Assembly: GCA_037046735.1 (NCBI GenBank) | Contig: JBAOHC010000027.1 | Location: 1 to 64,000, forward strand | Source: JADKAV01 sp037046735 | GTDB lineage: Bacteria > Actinomycetota > Actinomycetes > S36-B12 > UBA10799 | Reading direction: 5' to 3' | DNA length: 64,000 nucleotides | Part shown: in pieces, positions 55,020 through 63,764 of the stretch | Layout of the letters: each line of letters opens with the position of its first letter | Numbering within the stretch: position 1 is the stretch's first letter | The notes under the pieces: generated by a model | The model's database searches: none | Told to the model about the DNA's origin: nothing | What the model saw: the letters and a program-made list of their open reading frames with translations, nothing else | Program-made: the position numbers and the translations under genes

Positions 55020-56318
55020 TCAGGCGAGGATCGAGCGCAATGCTGTGAACGGGATGTCGACCCAGTCGGGCCGATTGCGCTGTTCGTAGACCGCCTCGTA
55101 CGCCGCTTTGTCGATGGAGTACGCCTCGAGCAGCACGTCATTGTCCGCGGCGTCGGCGCCATATCCCTCCAGGAACGCGGCCTCAGACGCCTCCTGCCAC
55201 GCCCGTGCCGCGGGACTGTTGTCCGCGCCCTGCCATGCGGCATAGGCGAACGAACGCAACATCGCGGCCACATCGCGCATCGGATGGTCGAGAACCCGCC
55301 GGGAGGCCATGTCACCACCCGGCTCCCCTTCGAAGTCGAGGACACGCCAGCCCTTGGGCGTTCGCAGCGCCTGACCGAGGTGGTAGTCGCCGTGAACGCG
55401 TTGCACGGTGATCTTCTCGATGCCGCGCAAGCCGTCCAGCCGGTCGTGCAGCCCCGCGGCCATCGGCTGCAGCGCCGGGACCAGCCCGACCGCGACTGCC
55501 AGACGGTCATGCAGTCTGGCCACCATGTCGTCGATTCTCGGCCCGGTCAGCACCTCGGTGGGGAAGGCGGTGGCCAGGTCGTGATGCACCCGAGCTGTGG
55601 CCACTCCGAGCGCGTGCGCCTCTGCTTGGAAGTCGTGCCCCGCCGCGACCTCTTGCCGCGCGAGATCCCAGCCGTCGATGGACCCGGCGAAGAACTCCTG
55701 GATCATCGCGAGGTGGCCGTACACAGTGCTGCCGGAACGTGGGTCCGTCCAGCCACCGTTGATCCATCCCCGCAGGCGGCCGACGTCGGCGCTGCCGACT
55801 CCGAACAGTCCCGCATGCACCTCGATGTCGGGATTCACCCCAGGTGTCAGCATCCGGAACACCTTGACCAGGACCTCGTCGGCGTAGACGGCTGACGTGT
55901 TGCTCTGCTCGACGTTGAGCACCCGGTAGCCGGTGATCGGCGGGCCGGCATCCAGCCACTGGGTCCGGGGTTGGGCCCCTGTCGTGGCTGGCTGCAGCGC
56001 GGCGGTCGGGCTGACAGCTGCGAGCATCGCCGCCATGACCTCCGGGTGGGGCAAGCCGTCATGCAGATAGCGCCCTCCGGCCGGGCCGATCAGACTGTCC
56101 GGATCCGGTTCGCAGCGGTACAGCACCGGGACTTGGTACACCTGGAAATGGGTACCGTCCACTTCGACCCCGACGCTGAGATGCTCGACGTCCTCGGTCA
56201 AGGACGTTCGGCTCGTGATGGCGAGTCCGGTGATCCGGTGACCCTTGCCAGCGAACCACCGCCGGTCCAGCAGCCAGGGTTGCAGTACCTCGAGCAGTTC
56301 GGTGTCAGTCAGTCCCAC
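55020..56318 (-). CDS. mak: Maltokinase (432 aa)
   Basis: Phosphorylates maltose to maltose-1-phosphate for the GlgE route to alpha-glucan. An N-terminal cap (LLDRRWFAGKGHRI) precedes an aminoglycoside-kinase-like core with VLVKVFRMLTPGVNPDIE (ATP-site Lys), the catalytic loop VQRVHGDYHLGQ (Asp) and the metal motif VLDFEGEPGG. Translation probably starts at GTG 56318. No treS or glgE is in the window. Confidence 0.9.
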   Translation of the reverse strand: MGLTDTELLEVLQPWLLDRRWFAGKGHRITGLAITSRTSLTEDVEHLSVGVEVDGTHFQVYQVPVLYRCEPDPDSLIGPAGGRYLHDGLPHPEVMAAMLAAVSPTAALQPATTGAQPRTQWLDAGPPITGYRVLNVEQSNTSAVYADEVLVKVFRMLTPGVNPDIEVHAGLFGVGSADVGRLRGWINGGWTDPRSGSTVYGHLAMIQEFFAGSIDGWDLARQEVAAGHDFQAEAHALGVATARVHHDLATAFPTEVLTGPRIDDMVARLHDRLAVAVGLVPALQPMAAGLHDRLDGLRGIEKITVQRVHGDYHLGQALRTPKGWRVLDFEGEPGGDMASRRVLDHPMRDVAAMLRSFAYAAWQGADNSPAARAWQEASEAAFLEGYGADAADNDVLLEAYSIDKAAYEAVYEQRNRPDWVDIPFTALRSILA

Positions 56319-56361
56319 AGGAAGTGAGTCTGCCGCATCCGAGCGGGTCTACGGTGGTCTC

Positions 56362-57981
56362 GTGAGCACCCACACCGTAACGAACCAGCCACCCCCGCTG
56401 GTTCACAACGCCTTCCTCGATGACGACGCGTTGCGGGAGGCCCTCGCGACCTTCGGTGGGAACCCCCAGGATGGCCCGCTGACCCAGTTGGGCGCCTTGA
56501 CGGGTTCCGAGACCGCCCGTGAGTGGGGGCGCCTGGCCAATGAGTACACCCCGGTACTGCGCACGTTCGACCGGTATGGCCGGCGTATCGATGAGGTCGA
56601 GTTCCACCCCGCCTGGCATGAACTGATGACCGTGGCGGTCGAACACGGCCTCCATGCCGCGCCCTGGAGCACCGACGACAAGACGGCTCATGTGCGGCGT
56701 GCCGCGGGTTTCCTGATGTGGTCGCAGGCCGAGGCTGGTCACGGCTGCCCCATCTCCATGACCTACGCCAGTGTGCCGGCCTTGCGGGTCGATCCGTTGC
56801 GGGCCGGTCAGTGGGAACCCGGGCTGGCCAGTCGGCAGTACGACTTCGGCCTGCGTCCGACCGGTGAGAAGGCCGGCCTGATCGCCGGGATGGCGATGAC
56901 TGAGAAGCAGGGCGGCAGCGACGTGCGCAGCAACACGACCGTCGCACAGCCGGTGGCCGACGGCTACCTGCTGACGGGGCACAAATGGTTCTGCTCGGCG
57001 CCCATGAGCGATGTGTTCCTGGTGCTCGGCCAGGCACCCGGCGGGTTGACGTGCTTCATCGTCCCCCGGGTGCTGCCCGATGGCTCGCGCAACGTCTTCG
57101 AGATCCAGCGCCTGAAGGACAAGCTCGGCAACCGCTCCAACGCCTCCAGCGAGGTCGAGTTCGATCGCACCTGGGCGCAGCGGCTCGGCGAGGAGGGCCG
57201 CGGAGTGCGCACGATCGTGGAGATGGTCTCGGCCACCCGTCTCGACTGCGTGATTGGCTCCACGGCGTTGATGCGCAAGGCGGTCACCGAGGCAATCTGG
57301 CACGCGCAGCACCGCGAGGCGTTCGGCGCCACCCTCATCGACCAGCCACTCATGCGGCAGGTGCTGGCTGACATGGCGCTGGAGGTCGAGGCGGCCACGT
57401 GGCTGGGCCTGCGGCTCGCCCACGCTGTCGATGCCACCGATTCCAGCGAGCAGGCAGCGCTGCGCCGGATCGCGCTGCCCATGAGCAAGTACTACGTGTG
57501 CAAGCGGGCCCCCGGCCTGACGTTCGAGGCCATGGAGTGCCTTGGCGGTGTCGGGTACGTCGAGGAGACAGGGATGCCGCGGCTCTACCGGGAGGCCCCC
57601 GTGAATTCGATCTGGGAAGGCTCGGGCAACGTCAACGCGCTCGACCTGCTGCGGGCGTTGGCGCGCAATCCGGAGAGCCTGGACGCGTATCTGCAAGCCT
57701 TGGCGCCTGCAGCCGGATGTGATGAGGCCTTCGATACCGGGCTGCGGGATGTGTTGAACGCACTGGCCGGCACGGTCTCGCAAGCCCGTGCGCGGTGGCT
57801 GGCCGAGAAGATGGTGCTACTTCTGCAAGCGTCCCTGCTGGTGCAGCATGCGCCGGCCTTCGTCGCCGATGCCTTCGTCGCCACACGGCTGCGGCAGAAC
57901 GAGGGCACGTACGGTGTGGTGGATCTCGCTGCCCAAGACCTCACGGCCATCCTGGAGCGTGCGACGCCGACCGGTGTTTAG
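56362..57981 (+). CDS. AidB-like acyl-CoA dehydrogenase (539 aa)
   Basis: Flavoprotein of the AidB branch: N-terminal NQPPPLVHNAFLDDD, GMAMTEKQGGSDVRSNTT (the AidB-type FAD loop), WFCSAPMSDVFLVLGQ, RLKDKLGNRSNASSEVEFD, and a C-terminal ECLGGVGYVEETGMPRLYREAPVNSIWEGSGNV. AidB in enterics is a methylation-damage response protein; the substrate here is unknown. GTG 56362 follows TACGGT by six bases. Divergent from maltokinase. Confidence 0.9.
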   Translation: MSTHTVTNQPPPLVHNAFLDDDALREALATFGGNPQDGPLTQLGALTGSETAREWGRLANEYTPVLRTFDRYGRRIDEVEFHPAWHELMTVAVEHGLHAAPWSTDDKTAHVRRAAGFLMWSQAEAGHGCPISMTYASVPALRVDPLRAGQWEPGLASRQYDFGLRPTGEKAGLIAGMAMTEKQGGSDVRSNTTVAQPVADGYLLTGHKWFCSAPMSDVFLVLGQAPGGLTCFIVPRVLPDGSRNVFEIQRLKDKLGNRSNASSEVEFDRTWAQRLGEEGRGVRTIVEMVSATRLDCVIGSTALMRKAVTEAIWHAQHREAFGATLIDQPLMRQVLADMALEVEAATWLGLRLAHAVDATDSSEQAALRRIALPMSKYYVCKRAPGLTFEAMECLGGVGYVEETGMPRLYREAPVNSIWEGSGNVNALDLLRALARNPESLDAYLQALAPAAGCDEAFDTGLRDVLNALAGTVSQARARWLAEKMVLLLQASLLVQHAPAFVADAFVATRLRQNEGTYGVVDLAAQDLTAILERATPTGV

Positions 57982-58036
57982 GTGACGCGCGGTACCAGAC
58001 GCTGCTCGCGACGCCAGGATGCGGCAGGATCGACTC

Positions 58037-58540
58037 ATGCCCGCCCAGATAGACGAGATCCAGCGCTACGACGCGGATCCGGTCACCGTGTTCGCCATGC
58101 TCAGCGATGAGCAGTTCATCATCTACAAGTGCGAGCAGAGCGCGAGTCTGGACGTGGTGGCCGAGGTGGCACCAGAGGGCGACAAGTTGCGCATCCACAA
58201 CCGTCGGGTGCTGCCGGCCAAGGTGCCCGGTTTCGTGAAGAAATTCCTGGGCGACACTATCCCGCTCGACGAGACGCAGCACTGGACCGCTGCCGATGAC
58301 ACAGGGTCGCGGACGGCCACGTTCGACGTCGACTTCGACGGCCAGCCGCTGAAGTTCTCAGGCACCATCACGCTGAGCCCGGACGGCGAGGGTACCGCTG
58401 TGCGCACCCGGGGAGCCATCAAGTGCTCCGTGCCGTTCATCGGTGGCAAGGTCGAGAACTTCGCCGCTGAGTGGATCGGCAAGTACCTGAAGAAGGAGGA
58501 GAAGGTCGGTCAGCAATGGCTGGCCGACCACGCCGCCTGA
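58037..58540 (+). CDS. DUF2505 family protein (167 aa)
   Basis: START/SRPBCC-like lipid-binding fold common in actinobacteria: YDADPVTVFAMLSDEQFI, VPGFVKKFLGDTIPLDETQHW, RTATFDVDFDGQPLKFSGTI, VPFIGGKVENFAAEWIGKYLKKEE. Function unknown. ATG 58037 is six bases after a CAGGAT box. It is followed by a strong terminator. Confidence 0.85.
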   Translation: MPAQIDEIQRYDADPVTVFAMLSDEQFIIYKCEQSASLDVVAEVAPEGDKLRIHNRRVLPAKVPGFVKKFLGDTIPLDETQHWTAADDTGSRTATFDVDFDGQPLKFSGTITLSPDGEGTAVRTRGAIKCSVPFIGGKVENFAAEWIGKYLKKEEKVGQQWLADHAA

Positions 58541-58543
58541 GAC

Positions 58544-58584
58544 CTCGCGCCAAACGCGGCGCTCAGTGAGGCGTTTGGCGCGAG
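58544..58584. terminator. Bidirectional terminator between DUF2505 and zapE
   Basis: CTCGCGCCAAACGC (58544-58557) pairs perfectly with GCGTTTGGCGCGAG (58571-58584): a 14-bp stem with a 13-base loop, CTTT after it. It separates two convergent genes. Confidence 0.8.
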
Positions 58585-58587
58585 CTT

Positions 58588-59586
58588 TCAGGCTTTCGCC
58601 TCCGCCAAGGCTGCCAACCGCGACAACGCGCGGAAATACTTCTTGCGATAACCGCCCTTGAGCATGTCCGGGGCGAAGATGTGCCCCACCGACTCCCCCG
58701 ACGCCACCACCGGCACGTCGTTGTCGTAAAGCCGGTCAACGAGCACCACGAACCGCAGCGCCTCGCTCTGGTCGGTGAGTTGTCGAACGTCAGTCCAAGC
58801 CACCAAGGCAGTGCCCGCGATCAGCTGTGCGTACCGCGAGGGGTGCACCTGCGCGAGGTGTGACACAACATCGTCAAAGCGATCCAAGGTCGCGCCCGGC
58901 GTCTGCGCAGCGGCGAGCACCTCCTCGACCGGCCGCGGTCGCGGGGCGCGCGGAACCCCGCGGTGCCGGTAGTCCACCCCTTCGATGCGCAACACATCGA
59001 AATGGGCGCTCAGGCCCTGGATCTCGCGCAGGAAGTCCTCAGCGGCGAAGCGGCCCTCCCCCAGTGCATCGGGAAGCGTGTTGGACGTCGCGGCCAGTCG
59101 CACCCCGCGCTGAGTCAATGCCATGAGCAGCGAACTCATCAGGACGGTGTCACCGGGGTCGTCGAGTTCGAACTCGTCGATGCACACGAGGGTCCGGTCG
59201 CTGAGGGCCTCGACCGCACCCGCAAAGCCCAGGGCGCCCACAAGATGGGTGTAAGTGACGAAGGTTCCGAAAGCCTTCGGGGCTGGCGCTGCATGCCACA
59301 CCGAGGCGAGCAGGTGGGTCTTGCCCACCCCGAAGCCGCCGTCGAAGTAGATCCCGGGCCGCGCTTCCGGTGGCGTGGCCTTACGGAACAGTCGCCGCTT
59401 GACGGGTGGGGCACTGGCTTCCACGAAGGCGCGAGCCGCTGCGACCGCCGCCGATTGCGACACGTAATAGGGGTCCGGCACGTAGGAGTCAAAGCTCACG
59501 TGCCCGAAGTGAGGCGGCGGCTGCAGGCCAGCCACAAGTTCCTCCGGGCGAACCCGGGGAAAGCGATCGCACAGGCTTTCGGGCAC
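58588..59586 (-). CDS. zapE: Cell-division/AFG1-like ATPase ZapE (332 aa)
   Basis: P-loop ATPase of the AFG1/ZapE family. Walker A YFDGGFGVGKTHLLASVWH, Walker B LVCIDEFELDDPGDTVLMSSLL, sensor LAATSNTLPDALGEGRF, arginine-finger region and HIFAPDMLKGGYRKKYFRALSRL at the end. GTG 59586 is chosen since TAGATT is seven bases upstream; a TTG nine bases earlier is less likely. Convergent with DUF2505. Confidence 0.9.
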   Translation of the reverse strand: MPESLCDRFPRVRPEELVAGLQPPPHFGHVSFDSYVPDPYYVSQSAAVAAARAFVEASAPPVKRRLFRKATPPEARPGIYFDGGFGVGKTHLLASVWHAAPAPKAFGTFVTYTHLVGALGFAGAVEALSDRTLVCIDEFELDDPGDTVLMSSLLMALTQRGVRLAATSNTLPDALGEGRFAAEDFLREIQGLSAHFDVLRIEGVDYRHRGVPRAPRPRPVEEVLAAAQTPGATLDRFDDVVSHLAQVHPSRYAQLIAGTALVAWTDVRQLTDQSEALRFVVLVDRLYDNDVPVVASGESVGHIFAPDMLKGGYRKKYFRALSRLAALAEAKA

Positions 59587-59641
59587 GAGATGCAATCTAT
59601 CCGGCGTGCTTACCGTCCTGTGGTGATGGTCTGATGGGCAG

Positions 59642-60205
59642 ATGGATGACGCCGCTCTGTGGAGCGCCTACGCGTGGCCCGACGAGTGCCTGCGGGTCAA
59701 TTTTGTGATCAGCCTCGACGGACACATCGGCGCTCCCGACGGCCTCAGCGGCGGCCTGAGCAGCCCCGAGGATCGACGCGTGTTCCACATGCTGCGGGCG
59801 GGCTGTGACGCGATCCTGGTCGGCGCTGGCACCGCGCGCACCGAGGGGTACCGGGCGCCGGCTGTGAAACTGGAGTGGCAGCAGTTTCGGCAACGATCAA
59901 AAGCGCCTGTCCTGGTTATGGTCTCGGCCAGCGGGAACGTTCCCGATATTGAAGGGGCGGTGACAGTGGACGGCACAGACCTGGCAGCAGTGATCGCGCA
60001 GTACCCACGGATCTTGTGTGAGGGCGGGCCGCACTTGTTCGCGTCCCTGCTGGAGCAGCGGCTCGTGGATGAGGTGGCCTTGAGCATCAGCGGGCAGGTC
60101 GGGGGTACCGGCAGGCTGCTTCCCGATGAGGTCCGCGCCAGCTTCACCCCTCGCCACGCGCACACCGCAGACAACACGATCTTCACGCTGTGGCGGAGAT
60201 CATGA
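59642..60205 (+). CDS. RibD C-terminal-like (dihydrofolate reductase fold) protein (187 aa)
   Basis: Pyrimidine-reductase-like enzyme: VNFVISLDGHIGAPDGLSGGLSSPEDRRVFHMLRAGCDAILVGAGTART is the NADPH/substrate region, split here as VISLDGHIG and ILVGAGTARTEGYR, with ILCEGGPHLFASLLEQRLVDEVAL at the C-side. It lacks a deaminase domain. Its 3' end overlaps the ligC start by 16 bases, so it is operonic with the repair pair, but no mechanistic link is evident. Confidence 0.87.
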   Translation: MDDAALWSAYAWPDECLRVNFVISLDGHIGAPDGLSGGLSSPEDRRVFHMLRAGCDAILVGAGTARTEGYRAPAVKLEWQQFRQRSKAPVLVMVSASGNVPDIEGAVTVDGTDLAAVIAQYPRILCEGGPHLFASLLEQRLVDEVALSISGQVGGTGRLLPDEVRASFTPRHAHTADNTIFTLWRRS

Positions 60206-61260
60206 TCGCCCCGATGCTCGCCAAGGCGGTCGGCGACAAGGTGCCCGACGGCCCAGGCCTGCTCTACGAACCGAAGTGGGACGGCTTCCGCTGCATCGTA
60301 TTCCGCGGCGAGACAGTGGTGCTGCAGAGCCGCAAGGAGGAGGACTTCTCGTATCTGTTCCCGGAGGTCGTGGCGGCCTGTGAACGCCTGCCTGCCGGCA
60401 CCACCCTGGATGGCGAGCTGGTCATCGTCGGCGAGTCGGGCCTGGAGTTCGACTTGTTGAGCAACCGCATCCGGCCCCGCTCGGAGGCCGGCGGGTGGAA
60501 GATCACCTCCCTATCCGAGGCAACCCCCGCGCAGTTCGTGGCATTCGACTGCCTCGAGTTCGGCGGGGACGACATCAGTCAGCAACCGTTCGCCGACCGT
60601 CGGCGCGTCCTGGAGGGCATCGATCTGCCCGCCGGCATGCACCTGACACCGATCACCGACGATCCGCAGGTGGCCCGGGACTGGTTCAGCCTCTTCGAAG
60701 GTGCTGGGCTCGACGGCGTGGTGTGCAAACCCGCCGATGCGCAGTACACCCCCGGAAAACGCACCATGCTGAAGGTCAAACACGTGCGCACCGCTGACGT
60801 GGTGGTGGCCGGGTGGCGACCCTACAAGAATGCCGCGCCCGACCGTTCCGCGATGGTTGGCGCACTGCTGCTCGGGCTCTATGACGAGGACGGGATGCTG
60901 CACAACGTGGGGGCCGCGGGGTCGTTCACCCGTGAGGTGCGGATGGCCCTGGCCAAGGAGCTGGCCGCGATCGAGATCGGTCCCGACGACGACCATCCGT
61001 GGAAGTGGGGTGCGGACGGCCAGCGCGTGCCCGGGATGGTGTCGCGCTGGTCCGGCAAGAAGGACATGGGTTTTCGGCCGCTGCAACCGGTGCTCGTCGC
61101 CGAGGTCAAGTACGACCACATGCAGGGTGACCGGTTCCGGCATGTGGCGTCCTTCGTGCGGTGGCGTCCGGACCGTGAACCGAGCAGTTGCACCTACGAG
61201 CAACTCGACCGACCTGTCCGCTTCGACGTGGCAGCGGTCCTCGCCGGGGAGGTGCGCTGA
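60190..61260 (+). CDS. ligC: ATP-dependent DNA ligase, LigC type (356 aa)
   Basis: Seals nicks using ATP. Motif I is YEPKWDGFR with Lys29 as the adenylated residue, then LDGELVIVGE (motif III-like), GLDGVVCKPADAQYTPGKR (motif IV) and LKVKHVRTADVVVAGWRPYK (motif V). An OB-fold domain closes the protein (VLVAEVKYDHMQGDRFRHVASFVRWRPDR). Start is GTG 60190, alternatively ATG 60202. In mycobacteria LigC works with Prim-PolC in excision repair; the polymerase gene follows directly (ATG overlaps the TGA). Confidence 0.94.
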   Translation: MAEIMIAPMLAKAVGDKVPDGPGLLYEPKWDGFRCIVFRGETVVLQSRKEEDFSYLFPEVVAACERLPAGTTLDGELVIVGESGLEFDLLSNRIRPRSEAGGWKITSLSEATPAQFVAFDCLEFGGDDISQQPFADRRRVLEGIDLPAGMHLTPITDDPQVARDWFSLFEGAGLDGVVCKPADAQYTPGKRTMLKVKHVRTADVVVAGWRPYKNAAPDRSAMVGALLLGLYDEDGMLHNVGAAGSFTREVRMALAKELAAIEIGPDDDHPWKWGADGQRVPGMVSRWSGKKDMGFRPLQPVLVAEVKYDHMQGDRFRHVASFVRWRPDREPSSCTYEQLDRPVRFDVAAVLAGEVR

Positions 61261-62336
61261 TGGCGACCAAGGAGACCTTCATCGAGGTCGGTGGGCGGGA
61301 GGTGCGGGTGTCCAACCCGGACAAGGTCTACTTCCCTGAGCACGGTTACACGAAGCTGCAGGTGGTCCAGTACTACGCGCAGGTGTCGGAGCTGATGCTC
61401 ACGTACGTGGTTGACCGGCCAACGGCGCTGGAACGCTGGCCCGACGGGGTGCTGCCCGGTGTGACGATGGCCCAGCGTGGCCGGCGGGTGAACCCGGGCG
61501 AGGCGTTCTACCAGAAGCGCATTCCGAAACACGCGCCCGACTGGATCAAGAGCGCCCAGATCGCCTTCCCGTCGGGCCGTACCGCCGATGAGATCACTCC
61601 CACGGAGCCGGCGGTGATTGCTTGGTGCGCCAACCTGGGCACCATCGTGTTCCATCCGTGGGCGGTGACCGCACCTGACGTGGACCACCCAGATGAGTTG
61701 CGCCTGGATCTGGACCCGCAACCTGGCACCGACTTCCGCGACGCGGTCGAAGCAGCATGGGTGATGCGCGAGATCCTCGAGGAACTGGGGATGACCGGAT
61801 GGCCGAAGACGTCCGGGGGCAGGGGTCTGCACGTGTTCATCCCCATCGAGGCGCGCTGGGACTTCATCGATGTGCGCCACGCCGCGATCGCCATCGGCAG
61901 GGAAATGGCACGTCGCGTGCCGGACCTGGTGACCGTCGAATGGTGGAAGGAGAACCGCGGGGAACGCATCTTCCTGGACTACAACCAGAACGCCCGGGAC
62001 CGCACCATCGCGAGCGCGTTTTCGGTGCGGCCACGGCCCAACGCGCCGGTGTCCACTCCCCTGCGCTGGGACGAGCTGGAGGGCACCGAACCTGGCGATT
62101 GGACGATCGCCACTGTTCCCGATCGGGTGGCAGATCTGGGTGACGTGCATGCCGAACGCTGGGGTCAGGCCTTCGATCTCACGCCTGCTCTCGAGCTGTA
62201 CGACGGCGATGAGATGCCCTATCCGCCTGACTATCCGAAGATGCCCGGCGAACCGAAGCGGGTGCAGCCGAGCCGGAATACCGATCTGACTAGGGGAAAT
62301 GCTGGAAAGGGTGGGCTGGACCGTGCGGAGGATTGA
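61260..62336 (+). CDS. primC: Prim-Pol (LigD polymerase-domain family) protein, PrimC type (358 aa)
   Basis: Archaeo-eukaryotic primase fold polymerase for gap filling. The metal motif LRLDLDPQPG, WPKTSGGRGLHVFIPIE (His of the nucleotide site), VEWWKENRGERIFLDYNQNARDRT and SVRPRPNAPVSTPL are canonical for LigD-POL. ATG 61260 overlaps the ligC stop. The final 34 codons begin with PKMPGEPKRVQPSR; this tail is repeated as separate modules about 1.1 and 1.4 kb downstream. No Ku gene is in the window. Confidence 0.93.
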   Translation: MATKETFIEVGGREVRVSNPDKVYFPEHGYTKLQVVQYYAQVSELMLTYVVDRPTALERWPDGVLPGVTMAQRGRRVNPGEAFYQKRIPKHAPDWIKSAQIAFPSGRTADEITPTEPAVIAWCANLGTIVFHPWAVTAPDVDHPDELRLDLDPQPGTDFRDAVEAAWVMREILEELGMTGWPKTSGGRGLHVFIPIEARWDFIDVRHAAIAIGREMARRVPDLVTVEWWKENRGERIFLDYNQNARDRTIASAFSVRPRPNAPVSTPLRWDELEGTEPGDWTIATVPDRVADLGDVHAERWGQAFDLTPALELYDGDEMPYPPDYPKMPGEPKRVQPSRNTDLTRGNAGKGGLDRAED

Positions 62337-62339
62337 CGC
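62235..62339 (+). repeat. Repeat unit A: primC 3' end
   Basis: The segment from the codon for P of PKMPGEPKRVQPSR to just past the primC stop. It is repeated at 63379-63429 (peptide part only) and 63656-63764 (full length, with one deletion that truncates it). Most differences in the shared codons are synonymous. Confidence 0.75.
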
Positions 62340-62546
62340 ACAGCGCAAGCTCGCCGGAATACCTTCCGTCGCTCGCGCATGATGCCCTTGGAGATCGCCG
62401 TCGGGTCGGTCTTCTCACCGCGTCAAACGTCCTCTTGACAAAATGAGAAATCCCTTTGAGACGTGGAGGCACTTGCCGCCGAAAGGGTGCTGGAGTTGGG
62501 TGATGTCATCAGCCACGTCCGGACTGGAGTACGACCGCAGCCCTGC

Positions 62547-62918
62547 CTACTCTCCGATGAAGGGCAGTACCCGCACCCGCTGTCGACCCGGCTCTAGCGT
62601 GATCAAGGCTCCTGATTCCAGCTCGCTGGCCATCTGCGCGACGGTTGAGATCAGCATCGGCGCCAACGCCTCAGGCCGCAGATCACCACCGCGAAGCTGG
62701 ACGACGCTCGGGCCGGCGGCGCCCGATGAGGCCAGCATGGAACCGAAGTCCAGGTCATTGGTCAAAACGACAGCGTCGCGGTGCCTGGCAGTCTGCATGA
62801 TCACCACGTCGGCATCCGTTGCTTCACCGATTTCCGACCAATGCTCGGCATCCAACCCGGCGTCGCGCAGCCAATCAGCCCAGCGTGGAGAAAGGTTCAT
62901 GTCAACGATGAACCTCAT
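62547..62918 (-). CDS. DUF5615 PIN-like protein, probable toxin (123 aa)
   Basis: PIN-like RNase fold: MRFIVDMNLSPRWADWL (first acidic residue), EATDADVVIMQTARHRDAVVLTNDLDFG (acidic cluster). Pairs with the DUF433 gene, whose stop overlaps this ATG (ATGA), in the usual antitoxin-toxin order. Inferred target is RNA; no direct evidence. The 210 bases between it and primC (62337-62546) hold no gene; a sequence resembling the repeat leader starts near 62350. Confidence 0.87.
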   Translation of the reverse strand: MRFIVDMNLSPRWADWLRDAGLDAEHWSEIGEATDADVVIMQTARHRDAVVLTNDLDFGSMLASSGAAGPSVVQLRGGDLRPEALAPMLISTVAQMASELESGALITLEPGRQRVRVLPFIGE

Positions 62919-63145
62919 GCAGTTTCGAGCTCGATCTCCCGCTCCTCGGCCAGCCAGGCGGCGTACCGGAGTGCCTGAAGAACGTCTTCACGCTCAAGGT
63001 AGGGGTAGTCGGACAGCAGACCGTCGATTGTCACTCCCGAACCGATCTGCCCCACGATCATGCCCACCGTCACCCTCATCCCGCGGATGCAGGGACGCCC
63101 GCCCATGACCGCAGGATCACGGGTGATCCGATCCAACGTCGCCAT
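62915..63145 (-). CDS. DUF433 protein, probable antitoxin (76 aa)
   Basis: Winged-helix DUF433 domain: ITRDPAVMGGRPCIRGMRVTVGMIVGQIGSG, LLSDYPYLEREDVLQALRYAAWLAEE. ATG 63145 follows AGGGAGG at normal distance. It precedes and overlaps the PIN-like gene. As in other type II pairs it likely binds both the toxin and its own promoter. The insert between primC and the repeats suggests the pair arrived by transfer. Confidence 0.88.
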   Translation of the reverse strand: MATLDRITRDPAVMGGRPCIRGMRVTVGMIVGQIGSGVTIDGLLSDYPYLEREDVLQALRYAAWLAEEREIELETA

Positions 63146-63313
63146 GTGAGCCTCCCTTTGGTGTAGCGGTGCAAGTCTACGGCCATGTGCAATTCCCCGG
63201 CTGTCCGCGAGAGCGTTCTGTGAACCTCGTGAGCATAGGCCAGGAATCGCTCCGACCACAATCCGTTAAGTCTTCAAGCAGTGTGCTCCGGCATCGAAGA
63301 AACCAAGGTCGCG
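63146..63313. other. Upstream region of the toxin-antitoxin pair, no gene seen
   Basis: Holds the leader of the DUF433 gene and a weak open frame on the plus strand leading into the first repeat module. No convincing start or family match. Confidence 0.4.
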
Positions 63314-63429
63314 GATTCGCCGGAATATCTCGTCACACCTCGCACCCCACTCCCCTTCGTGACGCACACGGTTACCCCATGAACACTCCGAAGATGCCCG
63401 GCGAGCCGAAACGGGTGCAGCCGAGCCGG
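63314..63429 (+). repeat. Repeat unit B
   Basis: 116 bp, ungapped, about 82-87 percent identical to unit C at 63583-63698 by eye. The first half reads as an ORF end, DSPEYLVTPRTPLP...THTVTP-stop. That stop (TGA) overlaps ATG 63379, which opens a 20-residue ORF ending at 63441 and containing NTPKMPGEPKRVQPSR, the primC tail. Confidence 0.75.
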
Positions 63430-63582
63430 GCGCGGGACTGAGTCCATGCTGATCGCCGCGCTAGGTGACGTTGTGCAGTTGGGTGGGGTTCGTCGCAGCC
63501 TGAGCGTCAACCAACTACCCGAACGCCATCCAACGCGACGACCCGCGACTACATCGGCATCGCTCGCGCGGGGTGCCACGAC

Positions 63583-63698
63583 GATTCGCCGGAATATCTT
63601 GTCGCACAGCGCACCCCCCTCCCCCTCACGACGCACACCGTCACCCCGTGAACACTCCGAAGATGCCTGGCGAACCGAAGCGCGTGCAACCGAGCAGG
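63583..63698 (+). repeat. Repeat unit C
   Basis: Second copy of the module. The upstream frame here is longer (RDYIGIARAGCHDDSPEYLV ... THTVTP-stop), the overlapping start is GTG 63648, and the peptide continues NTPKMPGEPKRVQPSR then NTDLTRGNAE to TAG at 63731. Similarity to the primC 3' end continues to about 63764. Confidence 0.75.
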
Positions 63699-63764
63699 AA
63701 TACGGATCTGACCAGGGGAAATGCTGAATAGGATGGGCGGGGCAAAGCGGAGGACTGACGCCGG

